From an uncultured Opitutia bacterium (lineage in GTDB: Bacteria > Verrucomicrobiota > Verrucomicrobiia > Opitutales > Opitutaceae), in assembly GCA_903855985.1 (NCBI GenBank), contig CAIOAO010000073.1, forward strand, positions 1 through 33,005: DNA of 33,005 bases, written 5' to 3'. Positions 18,426 through 27,050 of the stretch are shown one piece after another; the stretch's first letter is position 1; each line of letters begins with the position of its first letter. A model generated the notes under the pieces. The model did not search any database and was not told the origin of the DNA. It was given only the letters and a program-made list of their open reading frames with translations. Position numbers and translations under genes: made by a program.

Positions 18426-18979
18426 TTCTGCGCCGGACCCGTGGGTTTGGGATAAAACTTCACCAGCAGGCCGTGGATCAGCGCCAGGACCACGAGGCCC
18501 GCCGCACCACCGATCAACATGTGGGCGAAAAAATATCCCGCCGCGTCGGGGCGCCCCACCACCGTCGCCGCCGACAGCAGCAGCGCCGAGACGGTCTTCG
18601 CCACGAGATAACCCAGCGGCGCGAACAGCCAGAATCGCGGCGCCTGGCGGATGGCCCAGGCGGTGAAGAGGACGAACACCACCAGCTCCAGCCCCATCAC
18701 GCCGAAAAACTTCCAGGCCGGCAGGCCGGTGACGAGCAGGTTGACCGCCGGTGAAAAGAGGCCGGTCAGCAGGCCAGCGCCCACGCCGTAAAAGTACACC
18801 GCGAGGAATGTCGTCCAGAACACCGGCAGCAGGTACGCGCCCAGCGGACGCGCCCCGCCCCACGGCAGGAGATGCACCGCGAACGGGACCAGCCAGGACA
18901 GGGCGAGCAGCACCGCCGCATCGCGCACGGTGAGTTTCTTGAAGACCCCATCCGGGACAGTCGTCGCAAGGGAGCTCAT
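18422..18979 (-). CDS. Integral membrane protein, probable ECF transporter S component
   Basis: A 185-residue protein with about five to six hydrophobic segments. ATG at 18979 is chosen since it precedes a short cytoplasmic-like start and then TM1 (DAAVLLALSWLVPFAVHLL). The stretch VGAGLLTGLFSPAVNLLVTGLPAW followed by MGLELVVFVLFTAW (quoted in parts) resembles the SPxxxxLLTGMP...LELxxYG pattern of substrate-binding S components of energy-coupling-factor vitamin transporters. It lacks the N-terminal Met-His start of the nickel and cobalt S components, so a nickel role for the neighbouring LarA homologue is not supported. No EcfA or EcfT gene is near, so it would share a general energising module. 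Substrate is unknown. It converges on the LarA homologue with a four-base stop overlap. Confidence 0.55.
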   Translation of the reverse strand: MSSLATTVPDGVFKKLTVRDAAVLLALSWLVPFAVHLLPWGGARPLGAYLLPVFWTTFLAVYFYGVGAGLLTGLFSPAVNLLVTGLPAWKFFGVMGLELVVFVLFTAWAIRQAPRFWLFAPLGYLVAKTVSALLLSAATVVGRPDAAGYFFAHMLIGGAAGLVVLALIHGLLVKFYPKPTGPAQN

Positions 18980-19033
18980 GCCGGTGAACTTAGGGCGCGA
19001 CTCCCCCGGCGCAACCCGCAATCGTTCCGGCGC

Positions 19034-19747
19034 GTGAACCTCATCCTCTTCGAACCTGCCGAACTGGCCGCACCGCTGCCACGGAGCGACCCGCGGGCGG
19101 CCCATCTGCTCGGCGTGCTCCGCCGGTCGGCCGGCGACACGTTCGATGCCGGGCTGCTCAACGGCCCGCGCGGCAAGGGCACGCTCGTGGCGATCGGGGA
19201 CCAGGCGCTGACCCTGGCCTTCGCGTGGGGCGCGGCCCCGCCCCCGCCGGAGCCCATTGCCCTGCTGATCGGTCTGCCGCGTCCGCAGACCGCCCGCGAC
19301 ATCCTCCGCGAGGTCACGGCCCTCGGCGCGGGGGCGCTGCATTTCTTCCGCGCGGAAAAAAGCGAGGCCAGTTACGCCCAGAGCTCGCTGTGGTCATCGG
19401 GCGAATGGCGCCGCCACCTCGTCACCGGCGCGGAACAGGCCTTCGACACCCGGGTGCCCGCCGTCACGCACGGGCAGAGCCTCGTCACCGTGATCGCCGC
19501 CCTGCCCCCGGGCGTGACCCGGCTTGCCCTCGACAATTACGAATCCCCCCAGGCGCTCTCGGCCGTGACCCTCGCGTCTCCGGTCGCGCTTGCGTTCGGA
19601 CCCGAGCGCGGCTGGTCCGCCGCCGAGCGGGACCTGCTGCGCGGGAACGGCTTTGCCTTCGCCCATCTCGGCCCGCGGGTACTGCGCTCCGAGACCGCCG
19701 TCATCGCCGCGCTCGCGGTCGTCAGGGCGAAGCTCGGCTTGCTCTGA
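19034..19747 (+). CDS. rsmE: 16S rRNA (uracil1498-N3)-methyltransferase RsmE
   Basis: A 237-residue SPOUT-class methyltransferase that methylates U1498 of 16S rRNA. The C-terminal knot is plain: VALAFGPERGWSAAERDLL followed by LGPRVLRSETAVIAAL, equivalent to the GPEGGF and LGxRILRxETA motifs of RsmE. GTG at 19034 gives VNLILFEP as the first residues, a normal position for the PUA-like N-terminal domain; the frame is open further upstream but that extension overlaps the divergent S-component gene and has shadow-like composition. The 3' end overlaps rsmD by 26 bases in convergent orientation. Confidence 0.9.
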   Translation: MNLILFEPAELAAPLPRSDPRAAHLLGVLRRSAGDTFDAGLLNGPRGKGTLVAIGDQALTLAFAWGAAPPPPEPIALLIGLPRPQTARDILREVTALGAGALHFFRAEKSEASYAQSSLWSSGEWRRHLVTGAEQAFDTRVPAVTHGQSLVTVIAALPPGVTRLALDNYESPQALSAVTLASPVALAFGPERGWSAAERDLLRGNGFAFAHLGPRVLRSETAVIAALAVVRAKLGLL

Positions 19748-20294
19748 AAAACGCCACGGTCGGCTGGCGGACGCCCTTGCCGAGGCGTTTCACGAGCGTC
19801 CAACCCGGCGGCGTCAGTTCGATCTCACCCGGCATCTCGAAGACCACCAGCGCATCGGGCTTGGGCGCGAGCAGTTCACCCAGGCGCGCGAACAGTGCCG
19901 GGGCCACCTCGGGGATGATTTCGTAGGGCGGATCGATGAACACGACATCCGGCACGCCATCGCCCAGCGGCCCGGTGAGCGCATCGGCCTGGAACACCTC
20001 CACGCCCGCCTCGCCGCGGCCGAGGCTCTTGCACACCGCCGCGAGATTCTGGCGGACGCAGGCCGCGGCCTTCGCGTTTTTCTCCACGAACACCCCGCCG
20101 GCCGCCCCGCGGCTGAGCGCCTCGAGCCCGTAGGCCCCGCTGCCCGCGAACAGGTCGAGAAACCGCGCGCCCACGACATAACCGCCGAGGCTGGAAAACG
20201 CCGCCTGCCGCATCCCGTCCGTCGCCGGCCGGACGGCATCGCCCTTGGGGACGACGAGAGGAATACCGCGGGCCTGGCCACCGGAGATGCGCAT
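19722..20294 (-). CDS. rsmD: 16S rRNA (guanine966-N2)-methyltransferase RsmD
   Basis: A 190-residue class I methyltransferase. MRISGGQARGIPL at the start, VRPATDGMRQAAFSSL, the SAM-binding DLFAGSGAYGLEALSRGA, and the catalytic VFIDPPY motif are those of RsmD, which modifies G966 in the 30S subunit. The length matches the family. It converges on rsmE, with the last eight or so codons of each gene overlapping. The leader before ATG 20294 is a pyrimidine run. The two rRNA methyltransferases are adjacent but not co-transcribed. Confidence 0.92.
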   Translation of the reverse strand: MRISGGQARGIPLVVPKGDAVRPATDGMRQAAFSSLGGYVVGARFLDLFAGSGAYGLEALSRGAAGGVFVEKNAKAAACVRQNLAAVCKSLGRGEAGVEVFQADALTGPLGDGVPDVVFIDPPYEIIPEVAPALFARLGELLAPKPDALVVFEMPGEIELTPPGWTLVKRLGKGVRQPTVAFFRASRASP

Positions 20295-20426
20295 GGGAAT
20301 GGGAAGGGGTATGGTTTTTACCGGAGCAAACCGAGGAATCTAAGAACAATGGCTGGGTTGCGAGATTCCAAACTCTGATTTAATCCTCTCAGTTCACTCC
20401 GTTTTCTTCTGTAAGAATTCATCCGC

Positions 20427-21389
20427 ATGACACCGCCGGGCTCCGACCACTTCAACGGGAAAACCTTTTTCAATCCCGGCGGGCCGGCGGAGCGCGGCCT
20501 GCTCGACGTGCTGCGCTGGCAGTTTTCCAGCCGGCCCGCGCGCTGGCCGCAATGGGTGGAGATTGCCCCGTCGCTCCCGCCCCCGGCACCGGCACCGGCC
20601 GGCGCCAGCGTCACCGCCACCTGGGTCAACCACTCGACCTTCCTGCTGCAAACCGCCGGACACACCCTGCTGACCGACCCGGTTTTCTCCGCGCGCGTCA
20701 GTCCCGTGGCCTGGGCCGGGCCGCGCCGGGTGCATGCGCCGGGGATCACGTTCGAGTCACTGCCGAAAATCGACACGGTGCTCCTGAGCCACGATCACTA
20801 CGACCATTGCGACCTGCCGTCGTTGCGCCGGCTCGCGCGCGAACACCAGCCGGTGTTTGTCGCCCCGCTCGGGCATCACGCGCTGCTCACTGGCGCGGGG
20901 GCGAAACGCATCGTCGAACTCGACTGGTGGCAGGCGCATGAACTGGCTCCGGATCTCACCGTGACCGTCACCCCTTCCCGCCACTGGAGCCGGCGCTCCG
21001 CCGGTGGCACCAACCGGCGGCTGTGGGGCGGATTTTATCTGCACACGGCGGCGCGCCGGGTGTGGTTTTTGGGCGACTCGGGTTATGACGAAGCGCTCTT
21101 CCGCGACATCGGCCGCCGCTGCGGCGCGCCTGATCTCGCGCTCATCCCGATCGGGGCCTACGAGCCCCGGTGGTTTATGTCGGCGGCGCACCTGAATCCC
21201 GCGGAGGCCGTGCTGGCCCATCGCGACAGCGGTGCGCGCCAGAGCGTGGCCATGCACTGGGGTACCTTTCAACTGACGGACGAGGGTCGCGAGCACCCGG
21301 TCCAGGCGCTGGAACAGGCCCGGGCCGAGGCCGGGGTGTCCGCGGAAAGCTTTCGTGTGCTGGCTCCGGGTGAAAGTCTCGGCGTTTAG
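20427..21389 (+). CDS. MBL-fold metallo-hydrolase, NAPE-PLD-like
   Basis: A 320-residue metallo-beta-lactamase-fold protein. The metal motif is LLSHDHYDHCD (HxHxDH) near residue 115, with further probable ligands in SRHWSRR, LGDSGYD and AMHWGTF. GPRRVHAPGI, FFNPGG at the N-terminus and AAHLNPAEAV near the C-terminus are typical of the N-acyl-phosphatidylethanolamine phospholipase D / UlaG-like group. There is no signal peptide, so it should be cytoplasmic. A phospholipid-related substrate would fit the lipid-transport operon downstream, but many members act on other phosphodiesters or lactones. The 132-base gap before it holds a weak promoter-like pair, TTGCGA (20358) and TTTAAT (20379), with a short spacer. 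Confidence 0.82.
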   Translation: MTPPGSDHFNGKTFFNPGGPAERGLLDVLRWQFSSRPARWPQWVEIAPSLPPPAPAPAGASVTATWVNHSTFLLQTAGHTLLTDPVFSARVSPVAWAGPRRVHAPGITFESLPKIDTVLLSHDHYDHCDLPSLRRLAREHQPVFVAPLGHHALLTGAGAKRIVELDWWQAHELAPDLTVTVTPSRHWSRRSAGGTNRRLWGGFYLHTAARRVWFLGDSGYDEALFRDIGRRCGAPDLALIPIGAYEPRWFMSAAHLNPAEAVLAHRDSGARQSVAMHWGTFQLTDEGREHPVQALEQARAEAGVSAESFRVLAPGESLGV

Positions 21390-21556
21390 ATTGCGGCACG
21401 GCCTGAAGCGGTGATCCGGGGCCAAAACGGCCAACTTACAATTTGCGCCAGAACCGGAATCATATAAACGTAGGCCGTTAAATATCATCGCGTTCGGCGG
21501 AACAGTAACCCGCCGTCCGGCACTAACGCTGACTGCCCATTTTCCGACCTGTTTCC

Positions 21557-23044
21557 ATGCCCATTGCCCGTCTGATTGCTGTTTTCTGCTGCCTGGCCGC
21601 GCTCTGCGCGCGTGCCGGTGCGGAAGAGCGCAATCTCTGGCCGGCCCACGTCGCCCAAGTGGACGTCGCGGGTCATGTCACCTCCTCGGAAAGCGTCGGT
21701 CCTCTCGTCTTCCAAAAACCCGGTCCGGACGGGGGAACGGTGTCGGGAGTGCGGCCTTTTTTTGTCCAAACCAAGGATGCGGCCGGGCGGACGACGGTGG
21801 CGTCGGTGCTTTACCCGGTCTACATCTACCGGGCGGACTCCGACACCTACAAGTGGACCGTGCTCAACCTGATCACCGGGGCGGGCCCCCAACAGGCGAA
21901 CGCGACGTCCTCCACGGACCAGACCAAGGCCTTTGACCTCTGGATTTTTTGGTTTTCCCGGCAGACCGGCTCGCCGGAGACCTCCTATCGCGCGCTGTTT
22001 CCCATCGCGGGAAACATCAAGCACCGCTTCGGCAAGGACGAACTCTCCTGGGTGATCTGGCCGCTGTATTTCCGGTCGGAAAAGAACGGCTCGGTCACCA
22101 CCTCCACCCCCTGGCCGTTCATCCAGTCCACCCGCGGCACGGAGACCGGCTTCGCGCTCTGGCCGCTGTTCGGCTGGCGCGACCGGCCCGAGCGTTTCCA
22201 CAAATCCTATTATCTCTGGCCGCTCGCCTGGAACAACACGATCCAGCCCCCGGAGGACGCCCCCGCCGGCACGCCGCCCACCCGGCAGCATGGCTTCATC
22301 CCTTTCTACACCCACGAGCGGCGCGACGGTTTCGTGGACGAAAACTACGTCTGGCCGTTCTTCGGCTACACCGACCGCACACTGCCCTATCGCTATCACG
22401 AGCAGCGCTACCTGTGGCCGTTTTTCGTGCAGGGCGAGGGCGACAACCGCCTGGTCAACCGCTGGGGCCCGTTCTACACGCACTCGGTGATCAAGGGCAT
22501 GGACAAGACCTGGTACCTGTGGCCCCTGGTGCGCCGGGCGAAGTGGGATGATTCCGGCGTGGCGCAGACCCGGACCCAGTTCCTCTACCTGCTCTACTGG
22601 TCCCTCGAGCAGCGGAGCCTGACCAATCCCGCGGCGGCCCCCGCCGACCGCACCCATGTCTGGCCGTTCTTCAGCAAGTGGGACAACGGCGCGGGTCGCC
22701 GGCAGTTCCAGCTGTTCAGCCCCCTCGACGTGTTTTTTCCCGACAACAACAACGTCCGCGAGACGTGGACTCCCCTGTTCGCGCTCTACCGCTCCGACCA
22801 GCGCGCGCCGGACGACAAGCGCTGGTCGCTCCTCTGGCGGGCCGTGACCTGGCGCCAGGAGTACGGCGAGAAGGAGTTTCACCTCGGCCCGCTGTTCAGC
22901 ACGTCATCGCGCGCCGGCTCGAATCGCGTCGCCTTCGGCAACGGTCTCTTCGGCTGGAAACGCAATCCCGGCGAGCCGGGCTCCCACTGGTTCTGGTTCG
23001 ATTTCCCGCCCAAAGTGAACAAACTTCCCCCGCCCTCCCTCTGA
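21557..23044 (+). CDS. Exported protein with repeated W-P-[LF] motifs, first gene of the mla operon
   Basis: A 495-residue protein that I cannot assign to a named family. Residues 1-22 form a signal peptide ending CARAGA. The mature part carries eight strict W-P-[LF] motifs, with the Trp at residues 148, 166, 182, 201, 246, 267, 302 and 349, and looser copies (GPF 284, TPLF 395, GPLF 434). They alternate with aromatic and charged stretches such as YTHERRDGF and WRDRPERF. The pattern of short alternating segments suggests a beta-rich repeat, perhaps an envelope barrel or propeller. Its stop is one base before the mlaE ATG, so it is translationally coupled to a lipid-transport system and may be its periplasmic or outer-membrane partner (no MlaA or MlaC is present). 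The upstream 167 bases hold a TATAAA-like box at 21463-21468 but no convincing -35. Confidence 0.8.
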   Translation: MPIARLIAVFCCLAALCARAGAEERNLWPAHVAQVDVAGHVTSSESVGPLVFQKPGPDGGTVSGVRPFFVQTKDAAGRTTVASVLYPVYIYRADSDTYKWTVLNLITGAGPQQANATSSTDQTKAFDLWIFWFSRQTGSPETSYRALFPIAGNIKHRFGKDELSWVIWPLYFRSEKNGSVTTSTPWPFIQSTRGTETGFALWPLFGWRDRPERFHKSYYLWPLAWNNTIQPPEDAPAGTPPTRQHGFIPFYTHERRDGFVDENYVWPFFGYTDRTLPYRYHEQRYLWPFFVQGEGDNRLVNRWGPFYTHSVIKGMDKTWYLWPLVRRAKWDDSGVAQTRTQFLYLLYWSLEQRSLTNPAAAPADRTHVWPFFSKWDNGAGRRQFQLFSPLDVFFPDNNNVRETWTPLFALYRSDQRAPDDKRWSLLWRAVTWRQEYGEKEFHLGPLFSTSSRAGSNRVAFGNGLFGWKRNPGEPGSHWFWFDFPPKVNKLPPPSL

Positions 23045-23045
23045 C

Positions 23046-23798
23046 ATGAAACAAATCACCGCCATCCTCGAGGGTTTTGGCAGCACCCTGCAGCTCCTGA
23101 TCCGCTCCATCGGCTATGCGGGCACGCTGCCGCGCCAATGGGGGCGCTTCATCGAGCAGTGCTACATGATCGGCTACACCACGCTGCCGATCGTCGCCAT
23201 CCTGAGCTTCTTCATCGGCAGCGTGCTGGCACTGCAGGCGGGCTATTCGATGCAGAATTTCGGCACCCAGCAGTTCATCGGCTCCCTCGTCGGCCTCTCG
23301 ATGGCCCGCGAGCTCGGCCCGGTGATGGTGGCCATCCTCGTCGCCGGCCGCGTCGGCTCCGCCATCGCCGCCGAGCTGGCCTCGATGAAAGTCTACCAGG
23401 AGGTCGACGCCCTCGTGACGATGAACATCCCCCCCGCCCGGATGCTCGTGATGCCCCGGCTCGCCGCCTCGCTCGTGATGGTGCCGGTGCTCGCGCTCAT
23501 CGGCGACCTGGTCGGCTGGTTCGGCGGCGCGATCGTCTCGAAATACACCGCGATCATCAGCATCGAGCCGGAGGCCTACTTTGCCGTGCTGCGGCACTAC
23601 ACGCATTTCAAGGATGTGCTCAACGGCCTGGTCAAGGCCGAGATCTTCGGCTTCGTGGTCGTGCTCGTCTGCTGCAACATCGGCCTCAACACCCGCGGCG
23701 GCCCGCGCGAGATCGGCGCCTCCGTCACCCGCGCCGTCGTCGTCTCCCTGATCCTCATCCTCGTGCTCGATTACTTCGTCACGCAAATCCTCACCTAA
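23046..23798 (+). CDS. mlaE: MlaE-family ABC transporter permease
   Basis: A 250-residue inner-membrane permease of the MCE/Mla phospholipid-trafficking system. The MlaE core is evident: GLSMARELGPVMVAILVAGR, GSAIAAELASMKVYQEVDAL, NIPPARMLVMPRLAA, and the C-terminal GLNTRGGPREIGASVTRAVV. About five transmembrane segments follow an N-terminal amphipathic stretch. It begins one base after the previous stop and ends one base before mlaF (TAA C ATG). The leader is CCCTCCCTCTGAC, with no Shine-Dalgarno, so it probably depends on coupling. Confidence 0.93.
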   Translation: MKQITAILEGFGSTLQLLIRSIGYAGTLPRQWGRFIEQCYMIGYTTLPIVAILSFFIGSVLALQAGYSMQNFGTQQFIGSLVGLSMARELGPVMVAILVAGRVGSAIAAELASMKVYQEVDALVTMNIPPARMLVMPRLAASLVMVPVLALIGDLVGWFGGAIVSKYTAIISIEPEAYFAVLRHYTHFKDVLNGLVKAEIFGFVVVLVCCNIGLNTRGGPREIGASVTRAVVVSLILILVLDYFVTQILT

Positions 23799-23799
23799 C

Positions 23800-24606
23800 A
23801 TGGCCGGCACCTCCCACACCCGCAATCCGTTCACGCAGGTCGAGACCCCGGCGGTCGGCGTCACCGTCGAGCACCTTTCGAAAAACTTCGGCAGCCTCAA
23901 GGTGCTCAAGGACGTCTCCTTTGCGGTGCAGCCCGGCGAGATCTTCGTGCTGATGGGCCCCAGCGGCTCGGGCAAGAGCGTCCTGCTCAAGCATATCGTC
24001 GGCCTCGAGCTGCCGACCGCGGGCCGCGTGGCCGTGGACGGCCATGACGCCGCCTCGGAGGAGACGCGCGAGCGCGTGCGCATGGCCCTGGTCTTCCAGT
24101 CGGGCGCGCTGTTCAACTCGCTCAGCGTCTACGACAACCTCGCGCTCTACCCGCGCGAGCACCGCCTCGCCGACGAGGCCGGCATCCGCCAGAAGGTGAT
24201 GCACGCGCTGAAGATCCTCTCGCTCGAGGGCACCGCGAAGAAATTTCCCGCCGACCTGTCCGGCGGCATGAAGAAGCGCGTCGCCATCGCCCGCGCCCTC
24301 GTGATGGAGCCCCAGCTCATGCTCTACGACGAGCCCACCAGCGAGCTCGACCCGGTGATGTCGGCCACCATCAGCGAGATCATCGCCTCCCTGCGCGTGG
24401 AGTACCGCGTCACCACCATCGTCGTGTCCCACGACCGCGATCTCGCCCTCAACATCGCGGACCGCGTCGGCATCCTGATGGACGGCAAGCTCATCTTCCT
24501 CGGCCCGCCCTCGGAGCTGAAACAGCCCAAGGACCCCATCGTGGCCGACTTCCTCACGCCCAAGATCGACCTGCAGCATCCCCGTTTTAAGCAATTGGAG
24601 ACCTGA
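23800..24606 (+). CDS. mlaF: MlaF-family ABC transporter ATP-binding protein
   Basis: A 268-residue ATPase that powers MlaE. Motifs are complete: Walker A GPSGSGKS at 53-60, Q-loop Gln100 (VFQSGALF), signature LSGGM at 153-157, Walker B LMLYDE at 173-178, and switch His211. An N-terminal extension of about 20 residues precedes the first strand. MlaF proteins usually read PTAGLDP after Walker B; here it is PTSELDPV. No MlaB (STAS) gene is adjacent. It lies between mlaE (one base) and mlaD (four bases). Confidence 0.94.
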   Translation: MAGTSHTRNPFTQVETPAVGVTVEHLSKNFGSLKVLKDVSFAVQPGEIFVLMGPSGSGKSVLLKHIVGLELPTAGRVAVDGHDAASEETRERVRMALVFQSGALFNSLSVYDNLALYPREHRLADEAGIRQKVMHALKILSLEGTAKKFPADLSGGMKKRVAIARALVMEPQLMLYDEPTSELDPVMSATISEIIASLRVEYRVTTIVVSHDRDLALNIADRVGILMDGKLIFLGPPSELKQPKDPIVADFLTPKIDLQHPRFKQLET

Positions 24607-24610
24607 TACC

Positions 24611-25609
24611 ATGAACAACTCGCAACAGACCGCCCGCGTCGGGCTTTTCTTCGTCCTCGGACTCGCCCTGACCTGGGTGACGTTCGCCACCCTCAGCGGC
24701 GGGAGCATTTTCAAAAACCAGGGCTACAAGCTCATCGCCGGCTTCGAGAGTCTCAAGGAGCTCAAGAAGGGCGACGAGGTCCGCATGGCCGGCGTGACCA
24801 TCGGCTCCGTCTTGGAAACCCACCTCGACCTCACCCACCGCCGCGGCGTGGCGACCCTGCAGATCGAGCCCGACATCCAGATCCCCGGGGACTCCACCGC
24901 CAGCATCGTCATGGCCGGCCTCATCGGCACGAATTACATTGGCGTCGAGCTCGGCTCCGCGGGCGCTGCGCCGCTCACCCCCGGCTCCGAGATCCGCACC
25001 AAGGTCACACCCGACATCAACACGATCATGACTGAGATCGGCAACCTCGGCCAGAAGCTCGACGGCGCCTTCAGCTCCTTCAGCACCGCGATCAGCGGCG
25101 ACGGCAAGTCACCGGGGCTGTTCCAGAAACTCGACAAGGTCATCACGGATAACGGCGAGAAGGTCACCGCCACCATGACCAACCTCCAGGAGATCACGAC
25201 CAAGCTGAACAGCGGCGAGGGCACCCTCGGCAAACTCATCAACGATCCCGCCCTGCACGAAGAGCTCGTCGCCGCCGTGAGCGAGATCAAGTCCACCGCC
25301 GCCGAGGCCAAGACCTTCGTCACCGACGCGCAGGCCGTCATGACCCAGGTGAAGTCCGGCAAGGGCACCCTCGGGGTGCTGGTGTATGACGAGGCCTCCG
25401 CCAACAACCTCAAGGCCTCCGTCGCCAATATCCGCGCCGTCTCCGACAAGCTCGCCAAGGGCGAGGGCACGCTCGGCAAGCTCATCAACGACGACACGCT
25501 CTACAACACCGCGCAAAGCACGCTCAAGAAGGCCGACCGTGCCATCGACGGCCTCGGCGACTCCGGCCCGATCACCGCCGTCGGCATCGTCGCGAACTCG
25601 CTGTTCTGA
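24611..25609 (+). CDS. mlaD: MlaD-family MCE-domain protein with a repeat-bearing C-terminal tail
   Basis: A 332-residue substrate-binding subunit. Residues about 10-29 form one membrane anchor; residues about 38-118 are the MCE domain (GYKLIAGFESLKELKKGDEV, VRMAGVTIGSV, MAGLIGTNYIGVELG). MlaD of E. coli is about 183 residues, so the 200-residue tail is extra. The tail is helical, rich in Lys, Asp and Thr, and carries three clear copies of a G-[EK]-G-T-L-G-x-L-[IV]-x-D motif at about 201, 249 and 283, plus a weaker one at 162. Such tails form tunnels or coiled assemblies across the periplasm in other MCE proteins. It is one of two genes in the window with a clear Shine-Dalgarno (GGAG at 24597-24600), though with a long ten-base spacer. 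Confidence 0.9.
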   Translation: MNNSQQTARVGLFFVLGLALTWVTFATLSGGSIFKNQGYKLIAGFESLKELKKGDEVRMAGVTIGSVLETHLDLTHRRGVATLQIEPDIQIPGDSTASIVMAGLIGTNYIGVELGSAGAAPLTPGSEIRTKVTPDINTIMTEIGNLGQKLDGAFSSFSTAISGDGKSPGLFQKLDKVITDNGEKVTATMTNLQEITTKLNSGEGTLGKLINDPALHEELVAAVSEIKSTAAEAKTFVTDAQAVMTQVKSGKGTLGVLVYDEASANNLKASVANIRAVSDKLAKGEGTLGKLINDDTLYNTAQSTLKKADRAIDGLGDSGPITAVGIVANSLF

Positions 25610-25626
25610 ACTGACCGGGTTTCGTC

Positions 25627-25649
25627 GGGGCGCAGCCTGGCTGCGCCCC
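25627..25649 (+). terminator. Probable terminator of the mla operon
   Basis: Perfect stem ggggcgcag (25627-25635) with ctgcgcccc (25641-25649), extended by one more C-G pair over a three-base loop, 17 bases after the mlaD stop. It is followed by only two T residues, so termination strength is uncertain. Confidence 0.55.
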
Positions 25650-25687
25650 TTGCCCCCATCCCTCCGAGCGGGATCGAGGCGGCGCAA

Positions 25688-25717
25688 TAAAACGGCAGCA
25701 CGGAACGGGATGCTGCC
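25688..25717 (-). terminator. Rho-independent terminator of argG
   Basis: Read on the minus strand, GGCAGCA and TGCTGCC (25717-25711 and 25700-25694) form a seven-pair stem with a ten-base loop followed by GTTTTATT. It lies about 50 bases past the argG stop. Together with the mla hairpin it separates two convergent operons. Confidence 0.7.
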
Positions 25718-25768
25718 TCCCGGTATTTCCGCTCTTCCGCGTTATTGCGGTAAAAACGATTTCCGCGA

Positions 25769-26995
25769 TCAGACCTTCGGCCCGCCCTGCGCGAGGCTCC
25801 GCGCCCGGAGGCGCAGGCCGTTCAGCCGGATGAAGCCGGTCGCGTCCGTCTGGTTGTACCAGCTCTTCACGCCTTCCATCGACGCGATGTTCATGTCGTA
25901 GAGCGAGTACTTCGACTTGCGGCCGCAGGTGATGATGTTGCCCTTGTAGAGCTTGAGGCGGACGGTGCCGGTGACGTACTTCTGGCTCTCGTCCACCAGC
26001 GCCTGCAGCGCCTCGCGCTCGGGGGCGAACCAGAACCCGTAGTAAACGAGTTCGGCGTACTTCGGGATGAGCGAGTCGCGGAGGTGCATGACCTCGCGGT
26101 CCATCGTGAGCGACTCCACCTGGCGGTGGGCCTGCATCAGGATCGTGCCGCCCGGGGTCTCGTACACGCCGCGGCTCTTCATGCCGACAAAGCGGTTCTC
26201 GACGAGGTCCACGCGGCCGATGCCGTGCTTGCCGCCGAGCTTGTTGAGGGCCTTGAGCACGCCCGCGGGGGTGAGCTTCTGGCCGTTCACGCTGACGCAA
26301 TTGCCCTTCACGAAGTCGAGCTCGACGTATTCCGGCTTGTTCGGCGCGTCCTCCGGCGAGACGGAGAGCTTGAACATGCCCTTGTTCGCCTTGGTCGTCG
26401 GGTCGAACCACGGGTCCTCGAGGATGCCCGCCTCATAGGAGATATGGAGGAGGTTGCGGTCCATCGAGTACGGCTTCTTCAGCGAGGCCTCGACGGGAAT
26501 CTTGTGCTCGGCGCAGTACGCGATCATCTCGGCGCGGCCGGGAAACTCGTTGCGGAAATTCTCGAGCTTCCAGGGCGCGAGGATCTGCAGGCGCGGATTG
26601 AGCGCCATGTAGGTGAGCTCGAAGCGGCACTGGTCGTTGCCCTTGCCGGTGGCGCCGTGCGCGACCGTGTCGGCCTTTTCCTTCCGGGCGATCTCAACCT
26701 GCGCCTTCGCGATCAGTGGGCGCGCGATCGAGGTGCCGAGGTAGTACTGGCCCTCGTAAATCGCGTTGGCGCGGATCATCGGGTAGATGAAGTCGCGGGC
26801 GAATTCCTCGACGAGATCGAGCGTGTAGTGCTTCGACGCCCCGGTCTTGCGCGCCTTCTGCGGCAGGCCCTTGAGCTCCTCCTCCTGGCCGATGTCGGCG
26901 GCGAAGGTGACGATTTCGGCGTCGTAGGTTTCGCGCAGCCACTTGACGATGACCGACGTGTCGAGGCCGCCGGAGTATGCGAGGACGATTTTCAT
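25769..26995 (-). CDS. argG: Argininosuccinate synthase
   Basis: A 408-residue cytoplasmic enzyme that joins citrulline and aspartate using ATP. The N-terminal P-loop [10 protein letters not shown] (6-15), [12 protein letters not shown], the substrate stretch [11 protein letters not shown] and [12 protein letters not shown] are diagnostic, and length is normal. It lies downstream of argF, separated from it by the repeat-bounded GxxExxY gene, and has its own terminator. The leader GGCCTCC before ATG is pyrimidine-rich, not a Shine-Dalgarno. argH is not in the window. Confidence 0.97.
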   Translation of the reverse strand: MKIVLAYSGGLDTSVIVKWLRETYDAEIVTFAADIGQEEELKGLPQKARKTGASKHYTLDLVEEFARDFIYPMIRANAIYEGQYYLGTSIARPLIAKAQVEIARKEKADTVAHGATGKGNDQCRFELTYMALNPRLQILAPWKLENFRNEFPGRAEMIAYCAEHKIPVEASLKKPYSMDRNLLHISYEAGILEDPWFDPTTKANKGMFKLSVSPEDAPNKPEYVELDFVKGNCVSVNGQKLTPAGVLKALNKLGGKHGIGRVDLVENRFVGMKSRGVYETPGGTILMQAHRQVESLTMDREVMHLRDSLIPKYAELVYYGFWFAPEREALQALVDESQKYVTGTVRLKLYKGNIITCGRKSKYSLYDMNIASMEGVKSWYNQTDATGFIRLNGLRLRARSLAQGGPKV

Positions 26996-27050
26996 GGAGG
27001 CCAGCAGGTTGAACCTGCCCGGCTCCCGGGGGCAAATCCAAACCAGAAGC

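Noticed and set aside
25727-25755. ccgc-gttatt-gcgg hairpin near the argG end considered as a terminator
   Set aside because: The stem is only four pairs and the T-run lies on the wrong side for argG; the GGCAGCA/TGCTGCC hairpin downstream is a better fit.
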